From positions 4,526,001 through 4,590,000 of the forward strand of contig NZ_CP121464.1 of assembly GCF_029690045.1 (NCBI RefSeq): a DNA stretch of 64,000 nt. Direction: 5' to 3'. Below, one piece after another: positions 25,330 to 33,631 of the stretch. This stretch comes from Janthinobacterium rivuli. GTDB taxonomy: Bacteria; Pseudomonadota; Gammaproteobacteria; Burkholderiales; Burkholderiaceae_D. Below the pieces are notes generated by a model. That model saw only the letters and a list, made by a program, of their open reading frames with translations, was not told the origin of the DNA and searched no databases. Position 1 is the first letter of the stretch. Each line of letters starts with the position of its first letter. The translations under genes were made by a program, and so were the position numbers.

Positions 25330-26583
25330 TTAATTGCCTTCGGCCGCCTTCGCAGCCGCTTCACGCAATTTATCCTTCTTGCTCTTGCGCGCGCCCTTCA
25401 CGCCGCCATTCACCGTATCGGTGACGGGATGCACGGGCGCGGGCAATTCCGTCGGCTCGAAACCGGCCACCACTTCGCGCACGATGCGCAAGTCGTTGCG
25501 GTTTTCGATCAGGCGGAAATGCGCTTCCGTGTCGGCCGTCACGAAACTGATGGCCGTGCCGCTTTCGCCGGCGCGGCCCGTGCGGCCGATGCGGTGCGTG
25601 TAGTCGACGGCCGAGCGGGGCAAGTCATAGTTGACGACGGCCGGCAAGCCGGCGATGTCGATGCCGCGCGCGGCCACGTCGGTGGCCACCAGCACCTGCA
25701 AGCGGCAGGCCTTGAAGTCGGCCAGCAGCTGGCTGCGCGTACCCTGGCTAAATTCGCCATGGAAGGCGCCCACGTGCAGGCCGGCGCGCTGCAATTTGTC
25801 GGCCACGTGTTCGGCCGCGTACTTGGTGGCGACAAAGACCAGCACGCGCTCCCACTGCTGCTGCAGGATCAGGTAGCGCAGCAGCTGCGTGCGGCGCGGC
25901 ACGTCGACCGTGATGGCGCGCTGCACGATGTCGGGCTTGTCCTGCGGTTCGGACGCCACTTCGATGCGCACGGGTTCCTTGAGCAGGCTGTCGGCCAGCG
26001 CCTGCACGCTGTCGGGGAAGGTGGCGGAGAAGAACAGGTTTTGCCGCTTGCCCGGCAGCAGCGCCAGGATGGCATTGATTTCCTCGCTAAAACCCATGTC
26101 GAGCAAACGGTCGGCCTCGTCGAGCACGCACAGCGACACGCCGCCCAGCTTCACGGCGTTCTGGCGCACCAGGTCCAGCAAGCGGCCCGGCGTGGCGACG
26201 ACGATATCGGCGCCGCCGCGCAAGTCCATCATCTGCGGATTGATCGACACGCCGCCGAACAGCACGGAAATCTTCAGTTTGATCGGCAGCGGCTTGGCCA
26301 GCGCGTGCACGGTCTGCCCCACCTGCGCCGCCAGCTCGCGCGTGGGCACGAGGATCAGCGCGCGCACCTGGCGCGGGCCGGAAACGGGCGCCATCAGCGC
26401 CTGCAGCAGCGGGAGCGCGTAGGCGGCCGTCTTGCCGGACCCCGTCTGGGCCGCGCCCAGCACGTCGCTGCCGCGCAGGATGGCGGGAATGGCGGCTGCC
26501 TGGATGGCCGTCGGCGCGGCATAGCCGGCCTTGTCGACGGCACGGACCAGGGCGGGAATCAGACCCAGTGAGGAAAATGGCAT
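25330..26583 (-). CDS. DEAD-box ATP-dependent RNA helicase (RhlE-like)
   Basis: A 417-residue SF2 helicase with all core motifs: Q motif (FSSLGLIPALVRAVDKAGY...PTAIQ), Walker A AAQTGSGKT, PTRELA, TPGRLLD, DEAD (VLDEADRLLDMGF), SAT (FSATFP), then ATDVAARGID and HRIGRTGRAG. It is short, with a basic Lys-rich tail ending KKDKLREAAAKAAEG, as in RhlE-type enzymes that remodel RNA in ribosome assembly and cold adaptation. A 10-bp hairpin (26611-26635) lies in its upstream region. Confidence 0.95.
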   Translation of the reverse strand: MPFSSLGLIPALVRAVDKAGYAAPTAIQAAAIPAILRGSDVLGAAQTGSGKTAAYALPLLQALMAPVSGPRQVRALILVPTRELAAQVGQTVHALAKPLPIKLKISVLFGGVSINPQMMDLRGGADIVVATPGRLLDLVRQNAVKLGGVSLCVLDEADRLLDMGFSEEINAILALLPGKRQNLFFSATFPDSVQALADSLLKEPVRIEVASEPQDKPDIVQRAITVDVPRRTQLLRYLILQQQWERVLVFVATKYAAEHVADKLQRAGLHVGAFHGEFSQGTRSQLLADFKACRLQVLVATDVAARGIDIAGLPAVVNYDLPRSAVDYTHRIGRTGRAGESGTAISFVTADTEAHFRLIENRNDLRIVREVVAGFEPTELPAPVHPVTDTVNGGVKGARKSKKDKLREAAAKAAEGN

Positions 26584-26610
26584 AGCGGGCCTTCTTTATT
26601 CGTAAAGTGA

Positions 26611-26635
26611 GACCGGCCGCGAAAGGCGGCCGGTC
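26611..26635 (-). other. Strong hairpin between DUF4105 and helicase genes
   Basis: Perfect 10-bp inverted repeat GACCGGCCGC / GCGGCCGGTC with a 5-base loop, 28 bases ahead of the helicase ATG. On the minus strand it is followed by CTCACTTTACG, not by a T-run, so it is a weak terminator candidate for the upstream DUF4105 gene, or a leader hairpin of the helicase mRNA. Confidence 0.6.
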
Positions 26636-26662
26636 GGAATTGCGACAGTATAAGGCAGACGG

Positions 26663-27721
26663 CTACTGACGTGGCATTTGCAGCTTCGAAAAGCCCGCTT
26701 CGTCATAGCCGGGCATGGCGCGGCGGATGGCGTGCGAAAAATCAGGATCGTCGTTGGCCGCACGCGCGCGCGCCGTGACGTGGCCGCCATCGCGCAGCTG
26801 CTGGAAGCTCAGGCCGGGCACCAGGCCCTTGACGTCGAACAGGTAGCGGTCCAGGTAGCCCGAGGCCATCAGCCGGTAGTCGAGCGGCAGGCCAGGCACG
26901 ATACGGCGCACCATCTCGAAGACGATGGTGGTGCAGTTGGCCGTCAGGGTGTTATAGAACCGCGGCTGGTTCTTCAGCGCTTGCGCCTCGTCCAGGTAGG
27001 CGAGGAACAGCGAACGCATGGCCGCCTTGGGCATCATGACGCGGTACAGATGCATGTCCTCGCCGCGCGCATTCGTGCGCACGCGCAGGATGTCGCGCTC
27101 GTCGGCGGCGATCAGACTCATCTCGAAATGCTTGAAGAAGCCGCCGATGGCGGAAAAGCTCTCGCCCTTCTCCTTGCGGATCTCGATGGAAAACGTCAGA
27201 AAGCGCCCGTCCGCAAAGCCGAACGAGATCAGCGTGTGCGCAATGTACGGGCCCGTCCAGTACGACAGCGCCGTGTCCACCGTGCGCAGTTCGTCGAGGT
27301 CGTAGCTGCGCTGCTCCCACTTGACCGTGTAGTCGTCATCGCTGCGCCAGTCGAAATTGCGCACATTGTCCAGGGTGACGAGATTGCCAGCCACCTTGCC
27401 GGTGACATTGCGCGCCACGTCGTCGGCCCACACGCGCTGCTGTTTCGGCGTGATGAAACTCCACCACACGAGCAGCAGCAGGAAACCGGCCGCATACGGC
27501 AGCAGCACGCGCGCGTCGCCCCGCATCCACCACAGCGCAATGCTGGCCACGCCCAGCGCACCCCACAGCAGCGCGCCGATGCCTTGCGCGGCCGTGCCGC
27601 CGGACAGCTGGTACCACAGCGCCAGCGCGCCCCACAGTGCAGTCAACAGGAGAATCAGGGAAACGGCCATTTTGCCGAAGGTGCCCAGCACGGAGCGGGC
27701 ACGATGTGATAAGAAAGTCAT
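26663..27721 (-). CDS. DUF4105 membrane protein (Lnb-like)
   Basis: A 352-residue protein with three N-terminal membrane helices (about 17-37, 46-65, 72-88) and a large periplasmic DUF4105 domain. The domain has YWTGPYIAHTLISFGFADGR, with a conserved His, and RFYNTLTANCTTIVFEMVRR, with a conserved Cys, the expected Cys/His pair. DUF4105 includes Lnb, the lipoprotein intramolecular N-acyltransferase of some Gram-positives; most proteobacterial members are uncharacterised. A role in acyl transfer or peptidase-like envelope chemistry is possible but inferred. It lies upstream of the helicase on the same strand, with a hairpin between them. Confidence 0.82.
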   Translation of the reverse strand: MTFLSHRARSVLGTFGKMAVSLILLLTALWGALALWYQLSGGTAAQGIGALLWGALGVASIALWWMRGDARVLLPYAAGFLLLLVWWSFITPKQQRVWADDVARNVTGKVAGNLVTLDNVRNFDWRSDDDYTVKWEQRSYDLDELRTVDTALSYWTGPYIAHTLISFGFADGRFLTFSIEIRKEKGESFSAIGGFFKHFEMSLIAADERDILRVRTNARGEDMHLYRVMMPKAAMRSLFLAYLDEAQALKNQPRFYNTLTANCTTIVFEMVRRIVPGLPLDYRLMASGYLDRYLFDVKGLVPGLSFQQLRDGGHVTARARAANDDPDFSHAIRRAMPGYDEAGFSKLQMPRQ

Positions 27722-27898
27722 GCCCTGATTATAAGGGCAAGCTCAGGAACAGGTGAGTTCAGACAGGTTTCGATGCAACAGGCTACAACAGCATTGCTTG
27801 CCTGCCAATTTGTTTCATGAGAGCATGCTATCCAGATAAAATGTATAGACAAGGTGCTCTGTCACGGCAGCGCTGCCTTGGCCATTCCAGGAGATACC

Positions 27899-28603
27899 TT
27901 GCAGTCCCCTTCCCTCTACGTCCTCGCCGGCAGCCTCAATTCCCTCTTCATCGTCGTCAGCCTGTTTGGCCTGTGGTCGCAGCTGCAAAAAATCTGGCAG
28001 CGCAAGCGCGATGCCGGCATCGGCGCCGGCAAGACGACGGACATTTTGTCCATCAACCAGTTCACCGTCAGCTTCCTCGCGTATTGCGCGTTTTTTGTGT
28101 ACGGCTATTCGATCACGCCATTCAACCACTACATCGTCTGGCCGCGCCTGATCGCGTCCTTGATCGCGCTGGCCATCCTGTTCGAGATTTACCGCGACCG
28201 GCGCAGCCGGGCATCGCGCAATGCGCTGCTGGCCTGCGCGCTGCTGCTGTGCGCGGGCGTGGCGGGCCTGGCCTTCGGCCCTACCTTCACGGATGAAAAG
28301 CGCGTGATCTCGCAAAGCCTGATCGTCGCCGTCACCGTGCTGCTGGCGCAGGGCTATGCGCACCAGATTGGCCTGATCTGGCGCTCGGGCAAGACGGGCG
28401 CCGTGTCCCTGAAAATGAGCCAGTTCATCCTGGCGATGGATGTCAGCACCATCTTCTTTGCCTGCGTCATGGGGCTGTCGACGGGCTGGCCCTTGCTGCT
28501 GCTGGCCAGCGTCAGCGCCACGACCAAGCTTGCCATCATGTGGCTGTTCCGCTGGGAGAAAACCAGCCCCGCCGCGCAGGGGAAACGGCAGGCGCTGGCC
28601 TGA
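27899..28603 (+). CDS. PQ-loop/SWEET-like membrane protein
   Basis: A 234-residue polytopic protein with about seven hydrophobic segments and two repeats. Each repeat has a PQ-loop-like motif with altered first residue: LWSQLQKIWQRKRDAGIG in the first half and AHQIGLIWRSGKTGAVSL in the second. This internal duplication fits the PQ-loop family (lysosomal amino-acid exporters, SWEET sugar facilitators). I prefer the TTG start at 27899 because AGGAG lies five bases before it; an in-frame GTG at 27854 would extend the protein by 15 residues without a good site. Substrate unknown. Confidence 0.65.
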   Translation: MQSPSLYVLAGSLNSLFIVVSLFGLWSQLQKIWQRKRDAGIGAGKTTDILSINQFTVSFLAYCAFFVYGYSITPFNHYIVWPRLIASLIALAILFEIYRDRRSRASRNALLACALLLCAGVAGLAFGPTFTDEKRVISQSLIVAVTVLLAQGYAHQIGLIWRSGKTGAVSLKMSQFILAMDVSTIFFACVMGLSTGWPLLLLASVSATTKLAIMWLFRWEKTSPAAQGKRQALA

Positions 28604-28605
28604 GC

Positions 28606-29775
28606 CTACTGTCCGCTCAACGCGCGCATTTCCGCATACAGGTTCGCCTTGCCCTCGAAGCCGATGCCGACCAGGTCCGGCATGGTGATGTGGCCGTTCT
28701 CGACCTTGACGCCATCGGGAAAACCGCCGAACGGCTGGAACAGATCGGGATACGATTCATTGCCGCCCAGGCCCAGCCCTGCCGCGATATTCAGCGACAT
28801 CTGGTGGCCGCCGTGCGGGATGCAGCGGCTGCGCGACCAGCCGTGCTGCTGCAGCATGTCCAGGGTGCGCAGATATTCCACCAGGCCGTAGCTGAGGGCG
28901 CAATCGAACTGCAGCCAGTCGCGGTCGGCGCGCATGCCGCCGTAGCGGATCAGGTTGCGCGCATCCTGCATGGAAAACAGGTTTTCGCCCGTCGCCATAG
29001 GCTTGTCGTAATAGCTGCGCAGGGTCGCTTGCAGCTCGAAGTCGAGCGGGTCGCCCGCCTCTTCATACCAGAACAGGTCGTACTGGCGCAGCGCCTTGGC
29101 GTAGGCGATCGACGTGTCGAGGTCGAAGCGGCCGTTCGCATCCACGCACAGCTTTTGCCCGTCCTGCAGCACCTCCATGATGGCGTCGATGCGGCGCAAG
29201 TCCTCGTCCAGCGAAGCGCCGCCGATCTTTTTCTTGACCACCGTATAGCCGCGGTCGATATAGCTGCGCATCTCGTCCTGCAGGGCGGACAGGCTCTGGC
29301 CCGGGTAGTAATAGCCGCCGGCCGCATACACGAAGACTTTTTTGTCCGGCACGCCCGTGCCGTGGCGCTCGGCCAGCAGCTGGAACAGGGGCTTGTTCTC
29401 GATCTTCGCCACGGCATCCCAGATGGCCATGTCGATGGTGCCGATGGCCACCGAACGCTCGCCATGGCCGCCCGGCTTTTCATTCGTGTACATGCAGTCC
29501 CACACCTTGTGCGGGTCAAAGTTGCTGCCGTCCTCCGTCACGAAGCTGGCGGGATCGGCATCGAGGATGCGGGGAATGAAACGCTCGCGCATCAGCATGC
29601 CCTGGCCGTAGCGGCCATTCGAATTGAAGCCGTAGCCGACGACAGGCTTACCGTCACGCATCACGTCGGTGACGACGGCCACCAGGCTCAGGGTCATCTT
29701 GGTGAAGTCGATGTAGGCGTTGCGGATGGAGGAAGAGATGGGGATGGTCTTTTCGCGGATTTCAACGATTTTCAT
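28606..29775 (-). CDS. tarD: D-tartrate dehydratase (enolase superfamily)
   Basis: A 389-residue protein, the length of the characterised Bradyrhizobium D-tartrate dehydratase, and very similar to my recollection of that enzyme over its whole length. It dehydrates D-tartrate to oxaloacetate with Mg2+. Catalytic features of the family are visible: the KxK pair at 181/183 in VVKKKIGG, metal ligands Asp212 (VDANGR), Glu238/239 (WYEEAGDP) and Glu264 (TGENLF), and His321 in CIPHGGHQMS. The start at 29775 has AGGAG six bases upstream. A LysR gene is divergent from it, 97 bases away, and probably regulates it. No tartrate transporter is adjacent. Confidence 0.9.
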   Translation of the reverse strand: MKIVEIREKTIPISSSIRNAYIDFTKMTLSLVAVVTDVMRDGKPVVGYGFNSNGRYGQGMLMRERFIPRILDADPASFVTEDGSNFDPHKVWDCMYTNEKPGGHGERSVAIGTIDMAIWDAVAKIENKPLFQLLAERHGTGVPDKKVFVYAAGGYYYPGQSLSALQDEMRSYIDRGYTVVKKKIGGASLDEDLRRIDAIMEVLQDGQKLCVDANGRFDLDTSIAYAKALRQYDLFWYEEAGDPLDFELQATLRSYYDKPMATGENLFSMQDARNLIRYGGMRADRDWLQFDCALSYGLVEYLRTLDMLQQHGWSRSRCIPHGGHQMSLNIAAGLGLGGNESYPDLFQPFGGFPDGVKVENGHITMPDLVGIGFEGKANLYAEMRALSGQ

Positions 29776-29872
29776 GCGGGTCTCCTGTGCTTGAATGGTG
29801 ACGCCAGCTTAACCGCGATAAGCAGTCGTATAATCGATAGAAATTTAAACCATTCTTCACTTGAAGTTAATA

Positions 29873-30793
29873 ATGAAAAGCGACGCCACCACGGAAATGG
29901 CCTTCTTTGTGCTGCTGGCCAAGCTGGGCAGCCTGTCGGCCACGGCGCGCGAACTGGGCATCACGCCGCCGGCCGTCAGCAAGCGATTGCTGCTGATGGA
30001 ACAGCGCCTGGGCGTGCGTTTGCTGAACCGCAGCACGCGGCGCATCAGCCTGACGGGCGATGGCGAAAACTACTTGCACCAGGCGCGGCAAATCCTCGAC
30101 GACATCCGCGCCATGGAAGAATCCCTGGCCAGCGGCAGCGCCGAGCCGCGCGGACTGCTGCGCGTGAATGCCACCCTGGGTTTTGGGCGCACGGTGATCG
30201 CGCCCCTGCTGTCGCAATTCGCGCTGCGCCACCCGCAGCTGGAAGTGCAGCTGCAACTGACGGACAGCCCCATCAACCTGGTCGAGCAGGCGTACGACCT
30301 GGGCATCCGCTTCGGCGACCTGCCCGACACGCGGCTGTCGGCGCGACGCATCATGTCGAACCGGCGTTTCCTGTGCGCCTCGCCCGCCTACCTGCAGGCG
30401 CACGGCACGCCGCAGACACCGGACGAGCTGGCGCAGCACCGATGCATCGTGCACCGGCAGAATGACGACGCCTACGGCATCTGGCGTTTGAGCCGGGGCC
30501 GTGCCACCCACACGGTGAAAGTGCGCGGCACGGTGGCCAGCAATGATGGCGACGTGGTGCTGGGCTGGGCCCTGGACGGCCACGGCATCCTGCTGCGTTC
30601 GGAATGGGACCTGACGCGCTACCTCGACAGCGGCCGCCTGCGCGTGGTGCTGGCCGATTACGCGCTGGCGCCGGCCGACCTGTACGCCTACTACCCGAGC
30701 CGCCACCAGCTGCCCGCCAAAGTGCGCGCTTTTATCAATTTTCTCATCGAGCAGTTGCAGCCGGAAGCGGCCACGGCGGCCAAATCAGGTTAA
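29873..30793 (+). CDS. LysR-family regulator, probably of D-tartrate dehydratase
   Basis: A 306-residue LTTR with an N-terminal helix-turn-helix (FFVLLAKLGSLSATARELGI then PPAVSKRLLLMEQRLGVRLL) and an effector domain from RGLLRVNATLGFGRT onward. The start is ATG 29873; an in-frame TTG 12 bases upstream lacks support. It is divergent from the D-tartrate dehydratase gene, the typical layout for a catabolic LysR regulator, so tartrate-responsive control is a reasonable inference. The AT-rich intergenic region would hold the operator, but I see no single convincing dyad. Confidence 0.9.
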   Translation: MKSDATTEMAFFVLLAKLGSLSATARELGITPPAVSKRLLLMEQRLGVRLLNRSTRRISLTGDGENYLHQARQILDDIRAMEESLASGSAEPRGLLRVNATLGFGRTVIAPLLSQFALRHPQLEVQLQLTDSPINLVEQAYDLGIRFGDLPDTRLSARRIMSNRRFLCASPAYLQAHGTPQTPDELAQHRCIVHRQNDDAYGIWRLSRGRATHTVKVRGTVASNDGDVVLGWALDGHGILLRSEWDLTRYLDSGRLRVVLADYALAPADLYAYYPSRHQLPAKVRAFINFLIEQLQPEAATAAKSG

Positions 30794-30798
30794 ACTAC

Positions 30799-30820
30799 AA
30801 TATTGCGATATGGCAATATT
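30799..30820. promoter_or_regulatory. Inverted repeat upstream of motA
   Basis: AATATTGC (30799-30806), spacer GATATG, GCAATATT (30813-30820): a perfect 8-bp dyad between the LysR stop (30793) and the motA start (30836). It is AT-rich and followed by ATGAAGG rather than T-runs, so an operator is more likely than a terminator. The binding protein is unknown. Confidence 0.45.
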
Positions 30821-30835
30821 ATGAAGGAGTAGGTT

Positions 30836-31699
30836 TTGCTAGTCATACTCGGATTTCTCGTCGTGCTGTTTTCCGTCTTTGGCGGCTTCGCCATGCAGGG
30901 GGGGCATTTGGGCGCCCTGTTCCAGCCGCTGGAACTGCTGATGATCGGCGGCGCCGCGCTGGGCACCTTCTTTGTCGGCAATGACGCCAAGGCCATCCGC
31001 GCCACGTTCGCCGCCCTGCCCACCCTGTTCCACGGCTCGCAATACACGAAGGCGCGCTATATGGAACTGATGGGCCTGATGTATGAAATCCTCAGCAAGA
31101 TCCGCAAGGAAGGCCTGATGTCGGTCGAGGACGATATCGACGACCCCTACCGCAGCGCCATCTTCGTGAAATATCCGTACACGCTCGGTGACGAGCACAT
31201 CCTGGAATTCATCACCGATTACCTGCGCCTGATGGTGTCGGGCAATATGGACGCCTACCAGATCGAGAATCTGATGGATAACGAGATCGAGACGCACCAT
31301 GAAGATGCGGAAATGCCGATCCAGACGATTTCGCAGCTGGCCGACGCCATGCCCGCCTTCGGCATCGTGGCCGCCGTGATGGGCGTGGTGCACACGATGG
31401 CTTCCGTCGGCTTGCCGCCGGCCGAGCTGGGCGTGCTGATCGCGCAGGCACTGGTGGGCACCTTCATCGGCATCCTGCTGGCCTACGGTTTCATCGCGCC
31501 GCTGGCCAGCTTGCTGCGCCGCAAGCACCATGAAACGGCGAAGATGTACCAGTGCGTGAAAGTGACCCTGTTGGCCAGCCTGAACGGCTATGCGCCGGCG
31601 CTGGCCGTGGAATTCGGCCGCAAGGTCATTTCCGCCACGGAACGCCCATCGTTCAGCGAACTGGAAAACCACGTGCGCCAGGTGCGCACGAAGAACTGA
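30836..31699 (+). CDS. motA: Flagellar motor stator protein MotA
   Basis: A 287-residue MotA closely like the E. coli protein: MLVILGFLVVLFSVFGGFAM at the N-terminus, cytoplasmic loop SKIRKEGLMSVEDDIDDPYR, and PAFGIVAAVMGVVHTMAS followed by VGTFIGILLAYGFIAPLAS. Four membrane helices are visible. With MotB it forms the proton-driven stator. Start codon is TTG at 30836, with AAGGAG six bases upstream. Unusually there is no motB next to it; the next gene is a VOC protein on the other strand. The partner must be elsewhere, or this is a spare stator subunit. Confidence 0.93.
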   Translation: MLVILGFLVVLFSVFGGFAMQGGHLGALFQPLELLMIGGAALGTFFVGNDAKAIRATFAALPTLFHGSQYTKARYMELMGLMYEILSKIRKEGLMSVEDDIDDPYRSAIFVKYPYTLGDEHILEFITDYLRLMVSGNMDAYQIENLMDNEIETHHEDAEMPIQTISQLADAMPAFGIVAAVMGVVHTMASVGLPPAELGVLIAQALVGTFIGILLAYGFIAPLASLLRRKHHETAKMYQCVKVTLLASLNGYAPALAVEFGRKVISATERPSFSELENHVRQVRTKN

Positions 31700-31721
31700 T
31701 CCGGCCGGTTAGCCTCAATCG

Positions 31722-32120
31722 TCAGGCTTCCGGCGCCGTCCAGACCAGGTTCCACAGGTGGCCATCGATATCCTCGAAGCCCTGGTCATACATGAAGCCA
31801 TGGTCTTCGGGCGGATGCGGTATGCGGCCACCGGCGGCCGCCGCCCTGGCGATCAGGCCGTCCACCTCTTCCCGGCTTTCGCAACTGAGGCAAATGACGA
31901 CTTCATTGGCCTCCTTCGCCTTCGCAACCGGCTTGCCGATCAGTGACTGGAAGAAGGCTTCCGTCGTCAGCATGGCCTGGATGCTGCCGTCGACGATGTT
32001 CATGAACGCCGCGTTCTCGCCGCTGAAGCGGGGATCGAAGGTAAAGCCAAGGGCGGAAAAGAAGGCCCGGGATGTGTCCAGGTCCTTGACGGGCAGGTTG
32101 AGGATGATCTGTTTGTGCAT
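31722..32120 (-). CDS. VOC (glyoxalase/bleomycin resistance-like) protein
   Basis: A 132-residue protein of the vicinal oxygen chelate superfamily, MHKQIILNLPVKDLDTSRAF at the N-terminus and DGHLWNLVW at the C-terminus, where a Glu/His metal ligand often sits. Paired beta-alpha-beta-beta-beta units are implied. This subgroup (extradiol dioxygenase/glyoxalase-like, MHKQIFVNLPV...) is widespread and uncharacterised. ATG 32120 has AAGGA seven bases upstream. It lies downstream of the MocR regulator with a 58-base gap and is convergent with motA. Confidence 0.85.
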   Translation of the reverse strand: MHKQIILNLPVKDLDTSRAFFSALGFTFDPRFSGENAAFMNIVDGSIQAMLTTEAFFQSLIGKPVAKAKEANEVVICLSCESREEVDGLIARAAAAGGRIPHPPEDHGFMYDQGFEDIDGHLWNLVWTAPEA

Positions 32121-32178
32121 GGCGTTTCCTTGCTCACACGTTGACGAAAAAACCGTTCTTCCAGAATACCAATAAAAA

Positions 32179-33621
32179 CTAAAGAAAGGCGCGGGCCAGG
32201 CTTGAGCGCGCGCCAGCCACCGCACGCAGGCGTTCTTCAAGGTAGGCGCTCACGCGGGGATGCTGGCTGAAGGCGACGTTGAAGCGGATGTGCTGGTCGG
32301 GCGTGTCGTTGGCCGAAAACGCGGCGCCGCGCATCAGCAGGATCTTGTTGCGGTAGGCGTCCTGCACCAGCAAGTCCACGTCCAGCCCTTCGGGCATGCT
32401 GCCCCACAGGAAAATGCCTGCGTCGCCGGGCTGCTCGAACAGCACGCCGGCCGCGCTCAGTTGCCGCGTGCTGGCGTTGCGCGCCACCATGATCTTGCGT
32501 TGCAGCCGCTCCAGGTGCTTGCGCAGATTGCCGGCCTTGAGCACTTCCAGCAACACGTATTCGTTCAGCGCAGGCAAGGTCATGATGGAATGGATCTTGG
32601 TGCGCATCAGCAGCTTGAGCAGGTTGGGCGCCGCGGCCAGGTAGCCCATGCGCAGGGCCGGGCTCAGCGCCTTGCACAGACTCGAATAATAGATCACGCC
32701 GTCGAGTCCGGACAACGACGCCAGCCGCGTGCTGTGGCCCGGCTGGAAATGGCCGTGCACGTCGTCTTCGGCGATCAGGAAGCCATGCTGCTGCGCCATG
32801 ATCAACACCTTGTGCAAGTTGGCGGCGCTGCTGCTCCACCCGGTGGGATTGTGCAAGGCCGTCTGCATGAACAGCAGACGCGGACGGTGCGCGCGGCAAG
32901 CCGCTTCCAGTTCGTCCAGGTCGAGGCCATCGGGGCGGCGCTTGATGGGCACCAGGCGCACGCCGTCCTGGCGCAGCCTGCCGAACATCAGGAAGTATCC
33001 GGGGTCTTCCACCAGCACCGTATCGCCGGGCTGCAGAAACGTGCGGCAGATCAGATCGATGGCATGGGTGCCGCCGAACGTGGTGAGGATGTGGCTGGCG
33101 TCCGCGGCGATGCCGATGCCGCGCATCAGCAGCGCGATCTGCTCGCGCAGTTCGGCCAGCCCTTGCGGCGGACAGCGCGAGGCCATGCCGGCCGCGCTGC
33201 GCGCCAGGCCACGCTGCACGGCGGCGGCCGGCAGCGCGTCCTGCAGCCAGGTGGGCGGCAAGGCGCCGCTGCTGGCCAGCAGCACGCCCGGCCGCTGGTC
33301 ATTCACTTGCTGGCTCAGCCAGACCGGCTCCTGCTCCTGGCCCGCTTCCAGCGCCACCTCGTCGGGAATGGCGCGGCTGGCGTCAGTGGGTGCGCACACG
33401 AAGAAGCCCGTCGTACCGTGCGTATCGATGACGCCCGCGGCCACCAGCCTGTCATACGCCACCACCACGGTGTTGGTGCTGACCGCGAGTTGCGTGGCGA
33501 GCTGGCGGATCGACGGCAGCCTGGTGCCGCCAGGCAGGACGCGTTGCGCGATCTGCAGGCGCAATGCGGCCTCGATCTGCTTGAACAGGGCGATGGGCGA
33601 GGAGCGGTCGATGGCGAGCAT
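32179..33621 (-). CDS. MocR-type PLP-dependent GntR regulator
   Basis: A 480-residue fusion of an N-terminal GntR winged helix (about 10-75: LFKQIEAALRLQIAQRVLPG, then LPSIRQLATQLAVSTNTVVV) and a class-I aminotransferase-like domain (about 110-470). The PLP lysine is in YYSSLCKALSPALRMGY; HNPTGW and DDVHGHF are also present. MocR regulators use PLP plus an amino-acid-type ligand to control transport or metabolism genes. It follows a LysE-type exporter by 10 bases in the same orientation, so it may control amino-acid export and its own operon. Confidence 0.92.
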   Translation of the reverse strand: MLAIDRSSPIALFKQIEAALRLQIAQRVLPGGTRLPSIRQLATQLAVSTNTVVVAYDRLVAAGVIDTHGTTGFFVCAPTDASRAIPDEVALEAGQEQEPVWLSQQVNDQRPGVLLASSGALPPTWLQDALPAAAVQRGLARSAAGMASRCPPQGLAELREQIALLMRGIGIAADASHILTTFGGTHAIDLICRTFLQPGDTVLVEDPGYFLMFGRLRQDGVRLVPIKRRPDGLDLDELEAACRAHRPRLLFMQTALHNPTGWSSSAANLHKVLIMAQQHGFLIAEDDVHGHFQPGHSTRLASLSGLDGVIYYSSLCKALSPALRMGYLAAAPNLLKLLMRTKIHSIMTLPALNEYVLLEVLKAGNLRKHLERLQRKIMVARNASTRQLSAAGVLFEQPGDAGIFLWGSMPEGLDVDLLVQDAYRNKILLMRGAAFSANDTPDQHIRFNVAFSQHPRVSAYLEERLRAVAGARSSLARAFL

Positions 33622-33631
33622 GGGTGGAAGT

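Noticed and set aside
28540..30465. A 641-codon plus-strand frame spanning three genes
   Set aside because: It is antisense to D-tartrate dehydratase and out of frame with LysR, has no domain motifs, and is explained by high GC content.
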